Source of the DNA: Duganella aceris
GTDB lineage: Bacteria > Pseudomonadota > Gammaproteobacteria > Burkholderiales > Burkholderiaceae_D
Length of the DNA: 64,000 nucleotides
Direction of reading: 5' to 3'
Assembly: GCF_011090165.1 (NCBI RefSeq)
Contig: NZ_JAADJT010000004.1
Location: 62,001-126,000 of the forward strand
How positions within the stretch are numbered: position 1 is the first letter of the stretch; the number at the start of each line of letters is the position of its first letter. A model generated the notes under the pieces. That model was not told the DNA's origin and did not search any database. It saw only the letters and a list, made by a program, of their open reading frames with translations. The position numbers and the translations under genes are program-made. Shown piece by piece: positions 8,093 through 17,900 of the stretch.

Positions 8093-8823
8093 ACGTGCTG
8101 ATCATGGGCGGCACCAGCGGCATCGGCCTCGGCCTGGCGCAACACTACTGGGTGCAGGGCGCGCGCGTGGCGATCTGCGGCCGGCACCCCGGCAAGGTCG
8201 CCGACCTGGCGTGGGTGCGCGACCCGCGCATCAGCGTGCACGCTTGCGACGTCGCCGATCGCGCGGCGGTCGAGCGCATGGTGCACGAATTCGCGGCCGG
8301 CGGCCTGGACCTGCTGATCGTCACCGCCGGCCAGTACGCCGACGCCGCCGCGATCGCGCAGGACCGCGAACGCGCCTTGCCGGTGCTGCACGTGAACGTC
8401 GGCGGCCTCGACAACGCCTTCAGCGCCGCCTCCGCCGCCATGCTGCCGCGCGGGCGAGGGCAGCTGGTGGCGGTGGCCTCCATCGCCGGACTGCAACGCG
8501 ACTATCCGACCGGCTCGCTGTACAGTGCCAGCAAGCGGGCCGCCATCGCCATCGCCGACGCTTATCGCAAGGCGCTGGCGCCGTTCGGCATCGCCGTCAC
8601 CGTGATCGTGCCCGGCTATGTCGACACCGCCCGCCTGCGCGAGCTGAACCAGGGCGACGCCGGCCGCAAACCGTTCTTGATGACGGAACAGGACGCGGTC
8701 ACCCGCATCGCCGCGGCCATCGCCTGCCAGCACGAACGCTGCGTCTTCCCTTGGCAACTGCACGCCCTGGTGCGGGTGTTCAACTGCCTGCCATTGTTCC
8801 TCAAGCGCCTGCGCAAAAAATAG
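8089..8823 (+). CDS. Short-chain dehydrogenase/reductase (SDR)
   Basis: 244 residues with the Rossmann nucleotide motif 'GGTSGIGLGLA' at the N-terminus and the catalytic pair in 'YSASK' (Tyr-x3-Lys), with a preceding Ser in 'VASIAGL'. The usual NNAG motif is replaced by 'TAGQ'. The C-terminus ends in a hydrophobic/basic tail ('FNCLPLFLKRLRKK') that could contact membrane. It is translationally coupled to the patatin-like gene (ATGA), so the two probably act on the same, likely lipid, substrate. The exact substrate cannot be read from sequence. Confidence 0.85.
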   Translation: MNVLIMGGTSGIGLGLAQHYWVQGARVAICGRHPGKVADLAWVRDPRISVHACDVADRAAVERMVHEFAAGGLDLLIVTAGQYADAAAIAQDRERALPVLHVNVGGLDNAFSAASAAMLPRGRGQLVAVASIAGLQRDYPTGSLYSASKRAAIAIADAYRKALAPFGIAVTVIVPGYVDTARLRELNQGDAGRKPFLMTEQDAVTRIAAAIACQHERCVFPWQLHALVRVFNCLPLFLKRLRKK

Positions 8824-8848
8824 GCCCGCGCACGCTAACGCTTTCGTG

Positions 8849-8877
8849 TTGACAGAAAATATTTATCGGAATATATT
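8849..8877 (+). promoter_or_regulatory. Sigma70 promoter of the GH16 glucanase gene
   Basis: A perfect -35 box TTGACA (8849-8854) and a -10 box TATATT (8872-8877) are separated by exactly 17 bases in an AT-rich patch. Transcription would start near 8884, about 85 bases before the GTG start of the glucanase gene. It is one of the clearest promoters in the window. Confidence 0.8.
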
Positions 8878-8888
8878 TTGTCGACACG

Positions 8889-8906
8889 ATTGGAATCGTT
8901 TCCAAT
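8889..8906. promoter_or_regulatory. LacI-type operator palindrome just downstream of the glucanase promoter
   Basis: ATTGGAATCGTTTCCAAT has perfect 7-base arms around TCGT, with the central CG step typical of LacI-family operators. It spans about +5 to +22 relative to the predicted start, a position suited to repression by road-block. Flanking ACACG and CGTGT extend the symmetry with one base of slippage. No LacI-family regulator gene lies in the window, so the repressor would be encoded elsewhere. Confidence 0.65.
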
Positions 8907-8969
8907 TCGTGTATGAGCGCCCAGCCAGCGAGGTGCGGATCGGGCGCACGTCCATCCAAAGGAGACAAT

Positions 8970-10805
8970 GTGAAAAACCAGAAATACGTTCTGTCCGCCA
9001 TCGCCGCCGGCTTGCTGCTGGCTTATGGCGCGCCGGCCTCGGCCAGCGTCACCAGTCCCGTCATCGGCGCCTTGCTATGGTCCGATGAATTCAACGCCGC
9101 CACGCTCAACACCACGCTGTGGACCGCCTACGACGGCAACGGCTGCCAGATCGGCCTGTGCGGCTACGGCAACCAGGAGTTGGAATATTACAGCCCCAAC
9201 AACCTGTCGATCGTCAACGTGCCGTTCGAAAGCAACACCCGTGCGCTGGCGATCAAGGCCATGAGCCAGACCGTGGGCAGCAACGTCTTCACCTCCGGCA
9301 AGATCGACTCGGCCAACAAGGTCCAGGTGCAGTACGGCATGATCGAGATGCGCATCGCCACGCCGCAGCTGGGCACCGGCCTGTGGCCGGCCGCGTGGAT
9401 GCTCGGCACCAGCCCGCAGGCGTGGCCGCGCAAGGGCGAGATCGACATCATGGAAATGGGCCACAAGGCCAGCAGCAGGGCGGCCGCGTCGCCGACGCCG
9501 GCGATCGACAATTTCACCGGCTCCAACGTGATCACCTTCCAGCAGGCCGCTTGCGTCACGGGCAACGAAAGCTGCGCCGCCTCGACCGCGTGGCAGACCA
9601 AGAACTGGTATATCCCGAACCAGTCGCTGGCCAACCGCTTCGTGCTGTACCGCTTCTACTGGACCGAAACGCAGATGCGCTTCACCGTGGTCGACAACGG
9701 CGTCGAGTACGACATGTACAACAGCCCGCTGCCGGTCAACTCGACCGCGCTGCAATCACCGTTCTATCTGCTGTTCAATCTCGCGGTCGGCGGCAACTTC
9801 ACCGACGCCGCGACGCCGGCCCAGGTTACCGCGCCGCTGCCGGGCACCATGTACGTTGACTACGTGCGCGTGTATCAGCTGGACGGCAAGGGCAGCGTCA
9901 AACTCGGCAACCAGACCGTGCCGGAAGTGGGCAAGTTCGGCGTGTTCACCGATAACACCGTGGTCAACGCCAAGCTGGAGGCCGGCACGACTTCCGACAT
10001 CTTTGTGTGGAACAACGCCTCGGTGTCGCAGGGCAGTTTGCCGCCGTATGAAGGCAGCAACGGCATCGCCTGGAGCTACAACACGCCGGGGCAGTGGTTC
10101 GGCGGCAGCGTGCAGTCGCGCGCGGTGCGCGACCTGAGCGGTTTCCGCAACGGCAATGTCAAACTGAAGATCAAGATTCCGGCCAATGTCGCCTTCACCA
10201 TCGGCCTGGGCGATACCTACACCAACCAGAACTCGGTCAAGTTCCCGGCCAACGCCACCACCTACGGGCTGGTGCGCAATGGCGAGTGGGGCACGGCCAC
10301 CATTCCGGTCGCCGACCTGGCCGGCAGCAAGATCGCGCTGCAGTCGATCGTGGATATCTTCCAGATCGCCAGCGACGGCGCGGCCTTGCCGACCTCGGCG
10401 TTCCAGATGGCGATCGACGACATCGTCTGGGATAGCGGCGTGCCTGCGCCGACGCCAACGCCAACCCCGACGCCCACGCCGACACCGACACCCACTCCGA
10501 CGCCTACGCCTACTCCAACCCCAACGCCAACGCCAACGCCAACGCCAACTCCGGCGCCGGCCGTCTCGCAAACCAGCTCGACCATGCTGAAGTTCTCACT
10601 GACCTCCAGCAGCTGGGCGGATGTGCACTACACCGTCAACAACGGCGGCGGCATCAACGTGCGCATGACGCAGGCGTCCGGCGTCAACAGCTACACCGCC
10701 GCCGGCCTGAAGGCGGGCGACGTGGTGCGCTACAGCTTCACCTACTGGGATACCGCCCATAACTACGCGGTCGATACCGCGCAGCAGAGCTACACCATGC
10801 ACTAA
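8970..10805 (+). CDS. Secreted GH16 beta-glucanase with C-terminal CBM56
   Basis: 611 residues from the GTG at 8970, preceded by AAAGGAG at a good distance; the frame is open further upstream but without such a site. A signal peptide covers ~1-26 ('[16 protein letters not shown]'). The GH16 domain (~30-300) carries 'GEIDIMEMG', with Glu157, Asp159 and Glu162 as the catalytic E-x-D-x-x-E set; the subtype looks like laminarinase/endo-1,3-beta-glucanase. A jelly-roll-like domain follows (~310-490), then a Thr-Pro linker (~492-530) and a C-terminal CBM56-like beta-1,3-glucan binding module ('[18 protein letters not shown]'). Likely degrades fungal, algal or plant beta-1,3-glucan outside the cell. 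Expression appears controlled by the promoter and LacI-type operator just upstream. Confidence 0.9.
   Translation: MKNQKYVLSAIAAGLLLAYGAPASASVTSPVIGALLWSDEFNAATLNTTLWTAYDGNGCQIGLCGYGNQELEYYSPNNLSIVNVPFESNTRALAIKAMSQTVGSNVFTSGKIDSANKVQVQYGMIEMRIATPQLGTGLWPAAWMLGTSPQAWPRKGEIDIMEMGHKASSRAAASPTPAIDNFTGSNVITFQQAACVTGNESCAASTAWQTKNWYIPNQSLANRFVLYRFYWTETQMRFTVVDNGVEYDMYNSPLPVNSTALQSPFYLLFNLAVGGNFTDAATPAQVTAPLPGTMYVDYVRVYQLDGKGSVKLGNQTVPEVGKFGVFTDNTVVNAKLEAGTTSDIFVWNNASVSQGSLPPYEGSNGIAWSYNTPGQWFGGSVQSRAVRDLSGFRNGNVKLKIKIPANVAFTIGLGDTYTNQNSVKFPANATTYGLVRNGEWGTATIPVADLAGSKIALQSIVDIFQIASDGAALPTSAFQMAIDDIVWDSGVPAPTPTPTPTPTPTPTPTPTPTPTPTPTPTPTPTPTPAPAVSQTSSTMLKFSLTSSSWADVHYTVNNGGGINVRMTQASGVNSYTAAGLKAGDVVRYSFTYWDTAHNYAVDTAQQSYTMH
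10447..10554 (+). repeat. Thr-Pro linker encoded by ACN-CCN repeats
   Basis: About 18 hexanucleotide units encode alternating Thr-Pro between the catalytic part and CBM56 of the GH16 enzyme. Third codon positions vary between units except in the last stretch, where near-identical 'acgcca' units lie in tandem. Such tracts commonly change length by slippage, which alters linker length without a frameshift. Confidence 0.85.
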
Positions 10806-10812
10806 GCCTCCG

Positions 10813-10839
10813 ACGGCCGTCGTGAAATACGACGGCCGT
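10813..10839 (+). terminator. Hairpin downstream of the GH16 gene
   Basis: Perfect 11-base arms ACGGCCGTCGT and ACGACGGCCGT with a 5-base loop, starting 8 bases after the stop codon. There is no T-tract after the stem, so it may stabilise the 3' end or act as a weak or factor-assisted terminator rather than a classical intrinsic one. Confidence 0.55.
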
Positions 10840-10908
10840 TGAACAAATCCCGCCATTCTGTCGCCTTATAAAAATGCCACAATCAATCCGGCATTAGAGG
10901 TACAATTA

Positions 10909-10926
10909 TTTGAACGATCGTGCTTT
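10909..10926. promoter_or_regulatory. Palindromic operator-like site upstream of the acyl-CoA dehydrogenase operon
   Basis: TTTGAACGATCGTGCTTT is centred on the 8-base palindrome ACGATCGT. Its right half CGTGCTTT recurs in a similar palindrome upstream of the phosphotransferase gene at 20743-20760. A possible -10 box TACAAT (10901-10906) lies directly before it. The site layout fits a TetR-family fatty-acid regulator, but none is encoded in the window. Confidence 0.4.
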
Positions 10927-10958
10927 TTTAAGGCCCGTTCAAAAAAATAGGAGACAGC

Positions 10959-12149
10959 ATGGATTTGACTTACACGGCTGCGGATCTGGCGTTTCGCGAC
11001 GCGGTGCGGGCCTTTCTCGACACCAACCTCCCGAGCGACCTGCAGAAAAAAGTACGCAACCATTTGCGCCTGAACCGCCAGGACTACGTCCGCTGGCACC
11101 AGATCGTCGCCCGCCAGGGCTGGGCCGCGCCCGGATGGCCGGTCGAGCACGGCGGCACCGGCTGGAGCGCCACCCAGCGCCACATCTGGGAAGAAGAGTG
11201 CGCCCGCGCCGGCACGCCGCCGATCCTGCCCTTCGGCGTCAACATGGTCGCGCCGGTTATCATGGCCTTCGGCAACGAGGCGCAGAAAGCCCACTACCTG
11301 CCGCGCATCCTCAACTGCGACGACTGGTGGTGCCAGGGGTACTCCGAACCGGGCGCCGGCTCCGACCTGGCCTCGCTGAAAACCACCGCCGAACGCGCCG
11401 GCGACCACTACATCGTCAACGGCCAGAAGACCTGGACCACGCTGGGCCAGCACGCCGACATGATCTTCTGCCTGGTCCGCACCGATACGACCGTGCGCAA
11501 GCAGGAGGGCATCTCCTTCCTGCTGATCGACATGAAAACGCCGGGCATCACCGTGCGGCCGATCATCATGCTGGACGAAGACCATGAGGTGAACGAAGTC
11601 TTCTTCGACAACGTCAAGGTGCCGGTGCAGAATCTGATCGGCCAGGAAAACAAGGGCTGGACTTACGCCAAGTACCTGTTGGGCCACGAGCGCACCGGCA
11701 TCGCGGCGGTCGGCCGCTCCAAGCGCGAGCTGCTGTTCCTGAAGAAGATCGCGTCCGAGCACTACAAGCACGGCAAGCCGCTGCTGCAAGATCCGGTCTA
11801 CGCCGCCAAGGTGGCCAACGTCGAAATCGAACTGATGGCGCTGGAAACCACGGTGCTGCGCGTCATTACCCGCGAATCGCATGCGCCGGGGCCGGAGGCG
11901 TCGATGCTGAAGGTGCGCGGCTCCGAGATCCAGCAGATGCTGACCGAGCTGATGGTCGAAGCGCTGGGCCCGGACGCGTTGGCCTTCGACACCGACTACC
12001 TCGAAGGCAAGGCCGACCACGCCGTCACCGGCGACGACGCCGCCGCGCCGCTGGCCGGCTACTACTTCAATTTCCGCAAGACGTCGATCTACGGCGGCTC
12101 GAACGAAATTCAGAAAAACATCATCACCCAGATGATCCTGGGACTGTGA
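10959..12149 (+). CDS. Acyl-CoA dehydrogenase, large-subunit (PimC/FadE-like)
   Basis: 396 residues with the acyl-CoA dehydrogenase layout: N-terminal helical domain, beta domain ('YSEPGAGSDLASL', 'VNGQKTWTT') and C-terminal helical FAD-binding domain ending in 'SIYGGSNEIQKNI'. These flavoenzymes introduce a 2,3-double bond into an acyl-CoA. Its partner, 9 bp downstream, is a shorter homologue; this tandem resembles pimeloyl-CoA dehydrogenase PimC/PimD pairs, so a heteromeric enzyme for dicarboxylic or long acyl-CoAs is likely (inference). AGGAG precedes the ATG. Upstream lies a palindrome that may control fatty-acid genes. Confidence 0.88.
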   Translation: MDLTYTAADLAFRDAVRAFLDTNLPSDLQKKVRNHLRLNRQDYVRWHQIVARQGWAAPGWPVEHGGTGWSATQRHIWEEECARAGTPPILPFGVNMVAPVIMAFGNEAQKAHYLPRILNCDDWWCQGYSEPGAGSDLASLKTTAERAGDHYIVNGQKTWTTLGQHADMIFCLVRTDTTVRKQEGISFLLIDMKTPGITVRPIIMLDEDHEVNEVFFDNVKVPVQNLIGQENKGWTYAKYLLGHERTGIAAVGRSKRELLFLKKIASEHYKHGKPLLQDPVYAAKVANVEIELMALETTVLRVITRESHAPGPEASMLKVRGSEIQQMLTELMVEALGPDALAFDTDYLEGKADHAVTGDDAAAPLAGYYFNFRKTSIYGGSNEIQKNIITQMILGL

Positions 12150-12158
12150 GGAGCGGCG

Positions 12159-13298
12159 ATGGATTTTAACTTCAAGGAAGAGCAGCAGCAGTTCGCCGAC
12201 GCCCTGCGCCGCTGGGTGGACAAGGACTACGGCTTCGACGTACGCCATCGCATCATCCACTCGGCCTCGGGCGTGTCGGACGTGGCGTGGAATACGCTGG
12301 TCGAGCTGGGCATGACGGCCTTGCCGGTGCCGGAGCAGCAGGGCGGTTTCGACGGCACGGCGGTCGACATGCTGCTGGTGATGCAGGAACTGGGACGCGG
12401 CCTGGTGGTCGAGCCGTATTTCGCCACCGTGTGGGGCGCGCAATTCCTCAAGCTGGCCGGCAATCAGTACCACTTGCTGCAGGACGTGGCCGAAGGCAAG
12501 CTCAAGCTCGCCTGCGCGCTGGGCGAAAAGCACTCGCGGCACGACCTGGCGGACATCAAGACCATCGCCGGCATCAACGGCGAGGGCTACCGCATCGACG
12601 GCACCAAGACCGTTGTGATCCACGGCGGCCAGGCCGACGCGCTGATCGTCTCGGCCCGCAGTGCCGGCACGCAGCGCGACACCAACGGCATCAGCCTGTT
12701 CGTGGTGCCGGCCGATACGACCGGCATCACGGTGCGCGACTACCGCACCATCGACGGTCAGCGCGCGGCGACGGTGCAGTTCCATCATGTCGCGGTGCCG
12801 GCATCGGCGCTGCTTGGCAAGCTGGGCGGCGGCTGGGAGATGCTGGACGAAGCGGCCGACTACGGCGCCAGTCTGCTGTGTTCGGAAGCGGTGGGCGCGA
12901 TGGACGCCATCTTCGCCGCCACGCTGGAGTATCTGAAGACCCGCAAGCAGTTCGGCACGCCGATCGGCGGCTTCCAGGCCTTGCAGCACCGCATGGCCGA
13001 CATGTACATCCACCTGGAGCAGGCGCGCTCGATGGCGATGCTGGCGGCGGCGCGCATATCCTGCGGCGACGCCGAGGAGCGGCGCCGGGTGGTGTCGGCG
13101 GCCAAGGTGAGGGTGGGGCAGGCGGCCAAGTTCGTCGGCCAGCAGGCGGTACAGCTGCACGGCGGCATGGGCGTGACCGACGAACTCGCGGCCGCGCACC
13201 ACTTCAAGCGGCTGACCATGATCGAGCTGACGTTGGGCGACGTGGATCACCACCTGGAACGCTTCATCGCCCAGCGCGGCTTCCAGCAGCACTCGTAA
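12159..13298 (+). CDS. Acyl-CoA dehydrogenase, small-subunit (PimD-like)
   Basis: 379 residues of the acyl-CoA dehydrogenase family, second of the tandem pair. C-terminal features include 'LKTRKQFGTPIGGFQALQHR' and 'QLHGGMGVTDELAAAHHFKR', typical of the helical FAD-binding domain. It lacks the 'Y-G-G-S/T-x-E-I' ending of its neighbour, which suits an alpha-beta heteromer in which one subunit supplies the catalytic base. The stop TAA overlaps the next ATG by one base (TAATG), so a third small protein is co-translated. Confidence 0.87.
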   Translation: MDFNFKEEQQQFADALRRWVDKDYGFDVRHRIIHSASGVSDVAWNTLVELGMTALPVPEQQGGFDGTAVDMLLVMQELGRGLVVEPYFATVWGAQFLKLAGNQYHLLQDVAEGKLKLACALGEKHSRHDLADIKTIAGINGEGYRIDGTKTVVIHGGQADALIVSARSAGTQRDTNGISLFVVPADTTGITVRDYRTIDGQRAATVQFHHVAVPASALLGKLGGGWEMLDEAADYGASLLCSEAVGAMDAIFAATLEYLKTRKQFGTPIGGFQALQHRMADMYIHLEQARSMAMLAAARISCGDAEERRRVVSAAKVRVGQAAKFVGQQAVQLHGGMGVTDELAAAHHFKRLTMIELTLGDVDHHLERFIAQRGFQQHS

Positions 13299-13858
13299 TG
13301 GCGGATCATGTCTTGCAACGCGCCGTGCCCAACGAGCAGTGGCAAATGGTGCTGGAGTTTGCCGGGCCGGAGTATCGGCTATTCGATACCTCAATACTCC
13401 GGAACGACAATGGTTGGGTTCAGCTCGCCTACCCGCAACACCTGAAGCGCTACACGGTGACGCCCGACGGCATCCATTGGCCCGAGGGCGGGACGGTGGA
13501 CGCCGGTTTTCTCCACCAGCGGTCCAAACCGCTGGATCCGGCGGCGCTGCGGCATCAAGTTCTGCGGCTGAGCTACAAGAACCAGGCCCCGACTTCGGAA
13601 GACCGGTCGCACCATGTCTACGGCGTCTACCTGGCGCGCTTCAGCCAACAGCCTGTCCACATCGAGGAATCCATCGGCGGCGGCATGGCGGAGCGGGGTG
13701 GTGGCCGCGAGTTCTCCATCGAAGAGCTGCTGGCCTGGCCGGAATGGCGGGAGCACTTCACGCTGTCAGGCTGCGCCTGGGCCATCCCCAAGGTTGAACA
13801 AGGCGCGCTCGACACTCTGGTCGTCGAGGCCTGCCGGCGCAATGGGCTGCCCGACTAA
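13298..13858 (+). CDS. Hypothetical protein coupled to the acyl-CoA dehydrogenases, DUF2442-like N-terminus
   Basis: 186 residues, hydrophilic, without signal peptide or membrane segment. The first ~80 residues ('LFDTSILRNDNGWVQLAYP', 'VTPDGIHWPEGGTVDAGFL') recall DUF2442-type proteins, where 'f-D...W-p-n-G...' is the core pattern. The remaining ~100 residues are not recognised. Translation is coupled to the upstream gene through TAATG, but a functional link to acyl-CoA oxidation is not implied by its sequence. The 180 bp after it (13859-14038) hold nothing I can support. Confidence 0.6.
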   Translation: MADHVLQRAVPNEQWQMVLEFAGPEYRLFDTSILRNDNGWVQLAYPQHLKRYTVTPDGIHWPEGGTVDAGFLHQRSKPLDPAALRHQVLRLSYKNQAPTSEDRSHHVYGVYLARFSQQPVHIEESIGGGMAERGGGREFSIEELLAWPEWREHFTLSGCAWAIPKVEQGALDTLVVEACRRNGLPD

Positions 13859-14038
13859 AAAAGAGCGTTCAAATGAACCTGGATCTCGCCACGGACTGCG
13901 GCGATGACGTTGATTATTGTCGACCAGCCCGCCGGCAAACGGCATACACCCAGTTGGTGAGCCGGGCGCTTGAACCCTACGGCGGCGCGCTGCTGGATGG
14001 CTTCCGACTACAGGCTCCGTCGGGATGGAAAAGTACGC

Positions 14039-14965
14039 TCAGCCGTCCAGGCTGATGCAATACCGGTTCCGCCCGGTTTGTTTGGCGCGGTACAGGTTGG
14101 CGTCGGCGGTGCGGATCAGGGTGCTGGGGTCGCTGCTGTCGATCGGCGGCATGGCGCTGGCCAGGCCCATGCTGACGCTGATGTGCGGCGCCGTCGGCGA
14201 GGCGGCGTGCGGCAACGCCAGCTTGCGCACTTCGTCCAGGATCCTGGCCGCCACCACCTCGGTGCCGTCCAGCGCTTCCTGCGGCAGCAGCAGGATGAAT
14301 TCCTCGCCGCCGTAGCGCGCCAGCAAATCCTGCGGCCGCGTGGCGCACCGCTTCATCGCCGCGCTGACCTGCTGCAAACAGGCGTCGCCGGCCTGGTGTC
14401 CGTAGTGATCGTTGTACAGCTTGAAGTGGTCGATGTCGATCATGATCAGCGACAGCGCCATGCCGGCGCGCGCGCAGCGGCGCCATTCGGCGTCGACGGT
14501 GTCGTTGAAGCTGCGGCGGTTGGCGACTCCGGTCAAACCGTCGGTCATGCTGAGCTCGCGCATCGCGTCGGCCTGACGCTTGATCGTCAACTGGCTGCGC
14601 ACGCGCGCCCGCACCACCGCCACGTTGAACGGCTTGCTGATGAAGTCGACCGCGCCGGCCTCCAGCGCGCGCGTCTCGTCCTCCGGCTGGATCAGCGCGG
14701 TGACGAAGATGATCGGGATATCCTGCAGACGCGGCGAGCCGCGCAGCGCGGCGCACACCGCGTAGCCGTCCATGCCTGGCATGACCGCGTCCAGCAGGAT
14801 CAGGTCGGGCTGCTGCTCGAGCGCGATCTGCAACGCCGTTTCGCCATCCATCGCGAACAGCACTTCGTGCTCGTCGCGCAAGGCATGGTGCAGGATCTGG
14901 ATGTTCTCCATGGCGTCGTCCACCACGAGGATGCGTCCGTTCCTGGCCAGGTCGGTCCAACTCAT
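14039..14965 (-). CDS. Response regulator with GGDEF domain (diguanylate cyclase)
   Basis: 308 residues. A receiver domain (~10-125) has phosphoacceptor Asp59 in 'LILLDAVMPGMDG' and conserved Lys111. A GGDEF domain (~140-305) has the active-site motif 'GGEEF' at 219-223. The inhibitory I-site R-x-x-D is present as Arg210-Pro-Gln-Asp213, five residues before the active site, so feedback inhibition by c-di-GMP is expected. The start overlaps the stop of the hybrid kinase (ATGA), which makes it the likely phosphotransfer target of that kinase's HPt domain. Output: synthesis of c-di-GMP from two GTP. Confidence 0.92.
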   Translation of the reverse strand: MSWTDLARNGRILVVDDAMENIQILHHALRDEHEVLFAMDGETALQIALEQQPDLILLDAVMPGMDGYAVCAALRGSPRLQDIPIIFVTALIQPEDETRALEAGAVDFISKPFNVAVVRARVRSQLTIKRQADAMRELSMTDGLTGVANRRSFNDTVDAEWRRCARAGMALSLIMIDIDHFKLYNDHYGHQAGDACLQQVSAAMKRCATRPQDLLARYGGEEFILLLPQEALDGTEVVAARILDEVRKLALPHAASPTAPHISVSMGLASAMPPIDSSDPSTLIRTADANLYRAKQTGRNRYCISLDG

Positions 14966-17900
14966 GCACTTTCCTTTCGATGCAACATCTCTTCCACCAT
15001 TCGGTATGCGGCTTTGAAGTTCAGGGTCTCCACCGCTTCGGCCAGCGCTCGGGCCTGGTCTTGGGCTGCCAGGGCGGGGCGCAGGGCCTGGAAGTGTGCA
15101 AGTGCTTTCATGTTGTTATTCTGAAGCAAACTTTGCAGCTCCGCTAGCTTTTGCGCCAGATCGGACGAAGAAGTGTTGCTTACCGGAATATCCTGTTGCG
15201 GCGCGCGCAATTGGCGGGCAGTGCGGTTGACCAGTTCCAGCGCCTGTTCCAGCCGTTTCAGGGCGGCCGGCAGCGCCAGGCTGTCGGCGGCGTCGTGCAG
15301 CGCGGCCTCGGTGTGGGCGGTCAGGCGGGCAACGTCGGTCGCGCCCAGGTTGGCGGCCACGCCGCGCAGCCGGTGCAGCGCCTGCGCGGCCTGCTGGCGC
15401 TGGCCGGCGGCCAGCAGCGCGCGCACCTCGGCCACGGTGCCGCCTTGCGAATGTTCGAAACGTTTCAGCAGCGCCACCAGCGCGTCGTGGTTGCCGCCCA
15501 GGCGCGCCAGCGCGGCGTCGATGTCGATGCCGGGCAGCGGTGAGGTCGGCGGCACCGAGGCTTCGACGCTGCGCGGCGGCGGCGCCGGCACCAACGGCAC
15601 CATCTCGCGGGTGGCGTCGCGCAGGGCCACCATCCGGTTCAGCACCGCGATCAATTCATCGACGTCGATCGGTTTGGCCACGTGCGCGTTCATGCCGGCC
15701 TCGGCTGCTAGGCGGCGGTCGTCGTCCAGCACGTTGGCGGTCATGGCGATCACCGGCAGCGTGCGCTGCCCGGCGGCGCGGATGGCGGCGGTGGCGTCGT
15801 AGCCGTTCATCACCGGCATCTGCACGTCCATCAGCACCACGTCGAAGCGGTCGGCGGCGGTGGCCAGCAGATCGACCGCCATCTTGCCGTTGGACACCAC
15901 CTCGACCACGGCGCCGGCGTGCAGCAGGATGTATTCCGCCACCTCCTGGTTGATCTCGTTGTCCTCCACCAGCAGGATGCGCATGCCGGCCAGGCGGCCG
16001 TGCAGCGGCGAGTGCGGCGACACCGTCACTGCCGCCGCCTCGCCGGCGCCGGAGCGCAGCGCGGCGACCCTTTCCCGCAGCCGCGCCGGGCTGAGCGGCT
16101 TGGATAGCACCCCGGCCAAGCCCAGCTGCCCGGCCTGCTGCGCCAGTTCCGCCGCGCGGTGTTCGGAGGTCATCATCAGCACCGGCGGCAGCGGCAGCGA
16201 CAGGCTGGCGTGGATATGGGCCAGCATCGCCGGGCCGTCCATGCCGGGCATGTCGCGGTCCAGCAGCAGCAGGTCGTAAGGGCGTTCGGTGCGCAGGCTG
16301 TCCTGCAGCAGCGGCAGCGCCTGCGCGGCGTCGGCGGTGCAGGCGCAGGTCCAGCCGAAGCTGCGGCTGGCGGCGCGCAGCGCTTCGCGCACGGTGGGAT
16401 TGTCGTCGACCACCAGCACCGACAGCGGCGCGTCCGCAGCCAGCGCGTTGACGGCGGCGGCCGGCGCCCCGGTGCACTCGAGCGGCACGCAGAACAGGAA
16501 TTCGGCGCCGTGGCCGGGCTCGCTGCGGACGCTGATCGCGCCGCCCATCATGTCGGCCAGCCGGCGGCAGATCGCCAGTCCCAGGCCGGCGCCGCCGAAC
16601 TGGCGGCTGGTGCTGCTGTCGGCCTGCGAGAAGGCGTCGAAGATGCCGGCCTGCTTGTCGGCGGCGATGCCGATGCCGGTGTCGCGCACGTGGAACTCGA
16701 TCAGCGCCGCGCGCCGTTGCTCGGGCGCCAGCCGCGCCGATTCCGCCGCCAGCCGCACCGACAGCACCACCTCGCCATGGGCGGTGAACTTGATGGCGTT
16801 GCTGACCAGGTTGAGCAGCACCTGCTGCAGCCGCATCGGATCGCCGGCCAGCGTGGCCGGCATGTCGGGGGCGATCTCATAGACCAGCTCGACGCCCTTG
16901 TCGCTGGCGCTGCCGCTCAGCAACACGCTGATGCTGTCGAGAACGTGCTGCAGCTGGAAGCCGGCGTGCTCCAGCACCAGCTGGCCGGCCTCGATGCGCG
17001 AGAAGTCCAGCACGTCGTTGACCAGGCCCAGCAGCGACTGCGTGGCGAACTGGATCTTGTCCAGGTAGCCGCGTTCGCGCGGCGCCAGCGGCGCCTCCTC
17101 CAGCAGGCGCGCCAAGCCGATGATGGCGTTCATCGGCGTGCGGATCTCGTGGCTCATATTGGCCAGGAATTCGCTCTTGGCGCGGCTGGCCGCCTCGGCG
17201 CGGTCGCGCGCGACGATCAGCTCCTCGTTGACGCCCTGTAGATGCAATTCTGTTTCCTTAAGTTCAGTCACATCGGAGACTAGCACAAAGAAACCCTGTA
17301 CCTCGCCCGAATTGTCGACATCCGGGATGTAATTGATCCAGGTGTGGCTGATCGCCCCCGCCGGCCATTGCAGGCGGCCGGCGAAACCCTGCGGCTCGCC
17401 GCCCAGCGCGGCCTCGACGTAGGGCCGGCTTTCGTCGAACTGGCGCGCGCCCAGCACTTCCGGCATGTGCGCGCCCATCAGTTGTTCGTTGTCCAGGCCG
17501 TGCCATTCGCGGAAGAAGCGGTTGGCGAAGCGGCAGCGCAGGCCGGCGTCCCAGTAGGCCACCATGCCGGGCAGGTTGTCGGTCACGGCGCGGACGAAAT
17601 GCTCGCTTTGCTCCAGCCGCGCGGCGGTGGCGCGCAGCGCCTCCTTGGCCTGCTTGCGCTCGGTGATGTCGAAGGCGATGCCCAGCACATGGGTGGCGCG
17701 GCCGTACTCGTCGCGCAGCGCCACCTTGCGGGTGGTCAGATAGCGCGTCTCGCCGTCGGCCGGGGTGAACGCCTCCTCGGCGATCTCGGCCACCGTGCCT
17801 TGTTCCGAGTCCAGCACCCGGCGGTCGGCGGCGTTATATAAATCCGCCTGTTCGGCCGGCACCAGCTCATAGTCGTTTTTGCCGATGAAGTCGGCGCCGC

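Noticed and set aside
10447-10554. Possible CRISPR-like or satellite array
   Set aside because: The repeats are short ACN-CCN codon pairs inside a coding linker, without spacers.
10866-13394. An 842-codon open frame on the minus strand opposite the acyl-CoA dehydrogenases
   Set aside because: It mirrors GC-rich codons of well-supported plus-strand genes, is rich in His/Gln/Arg/Val, and shows no domain. It is a shadow of strong third-position GC bias.
13873-14055. A 60-codon open frame after the hypothetical protein gene
   Set aside because: No ribosome-binding site, no family pattern, and it runs into the 3' end of the GGDEF gene on the other strand.
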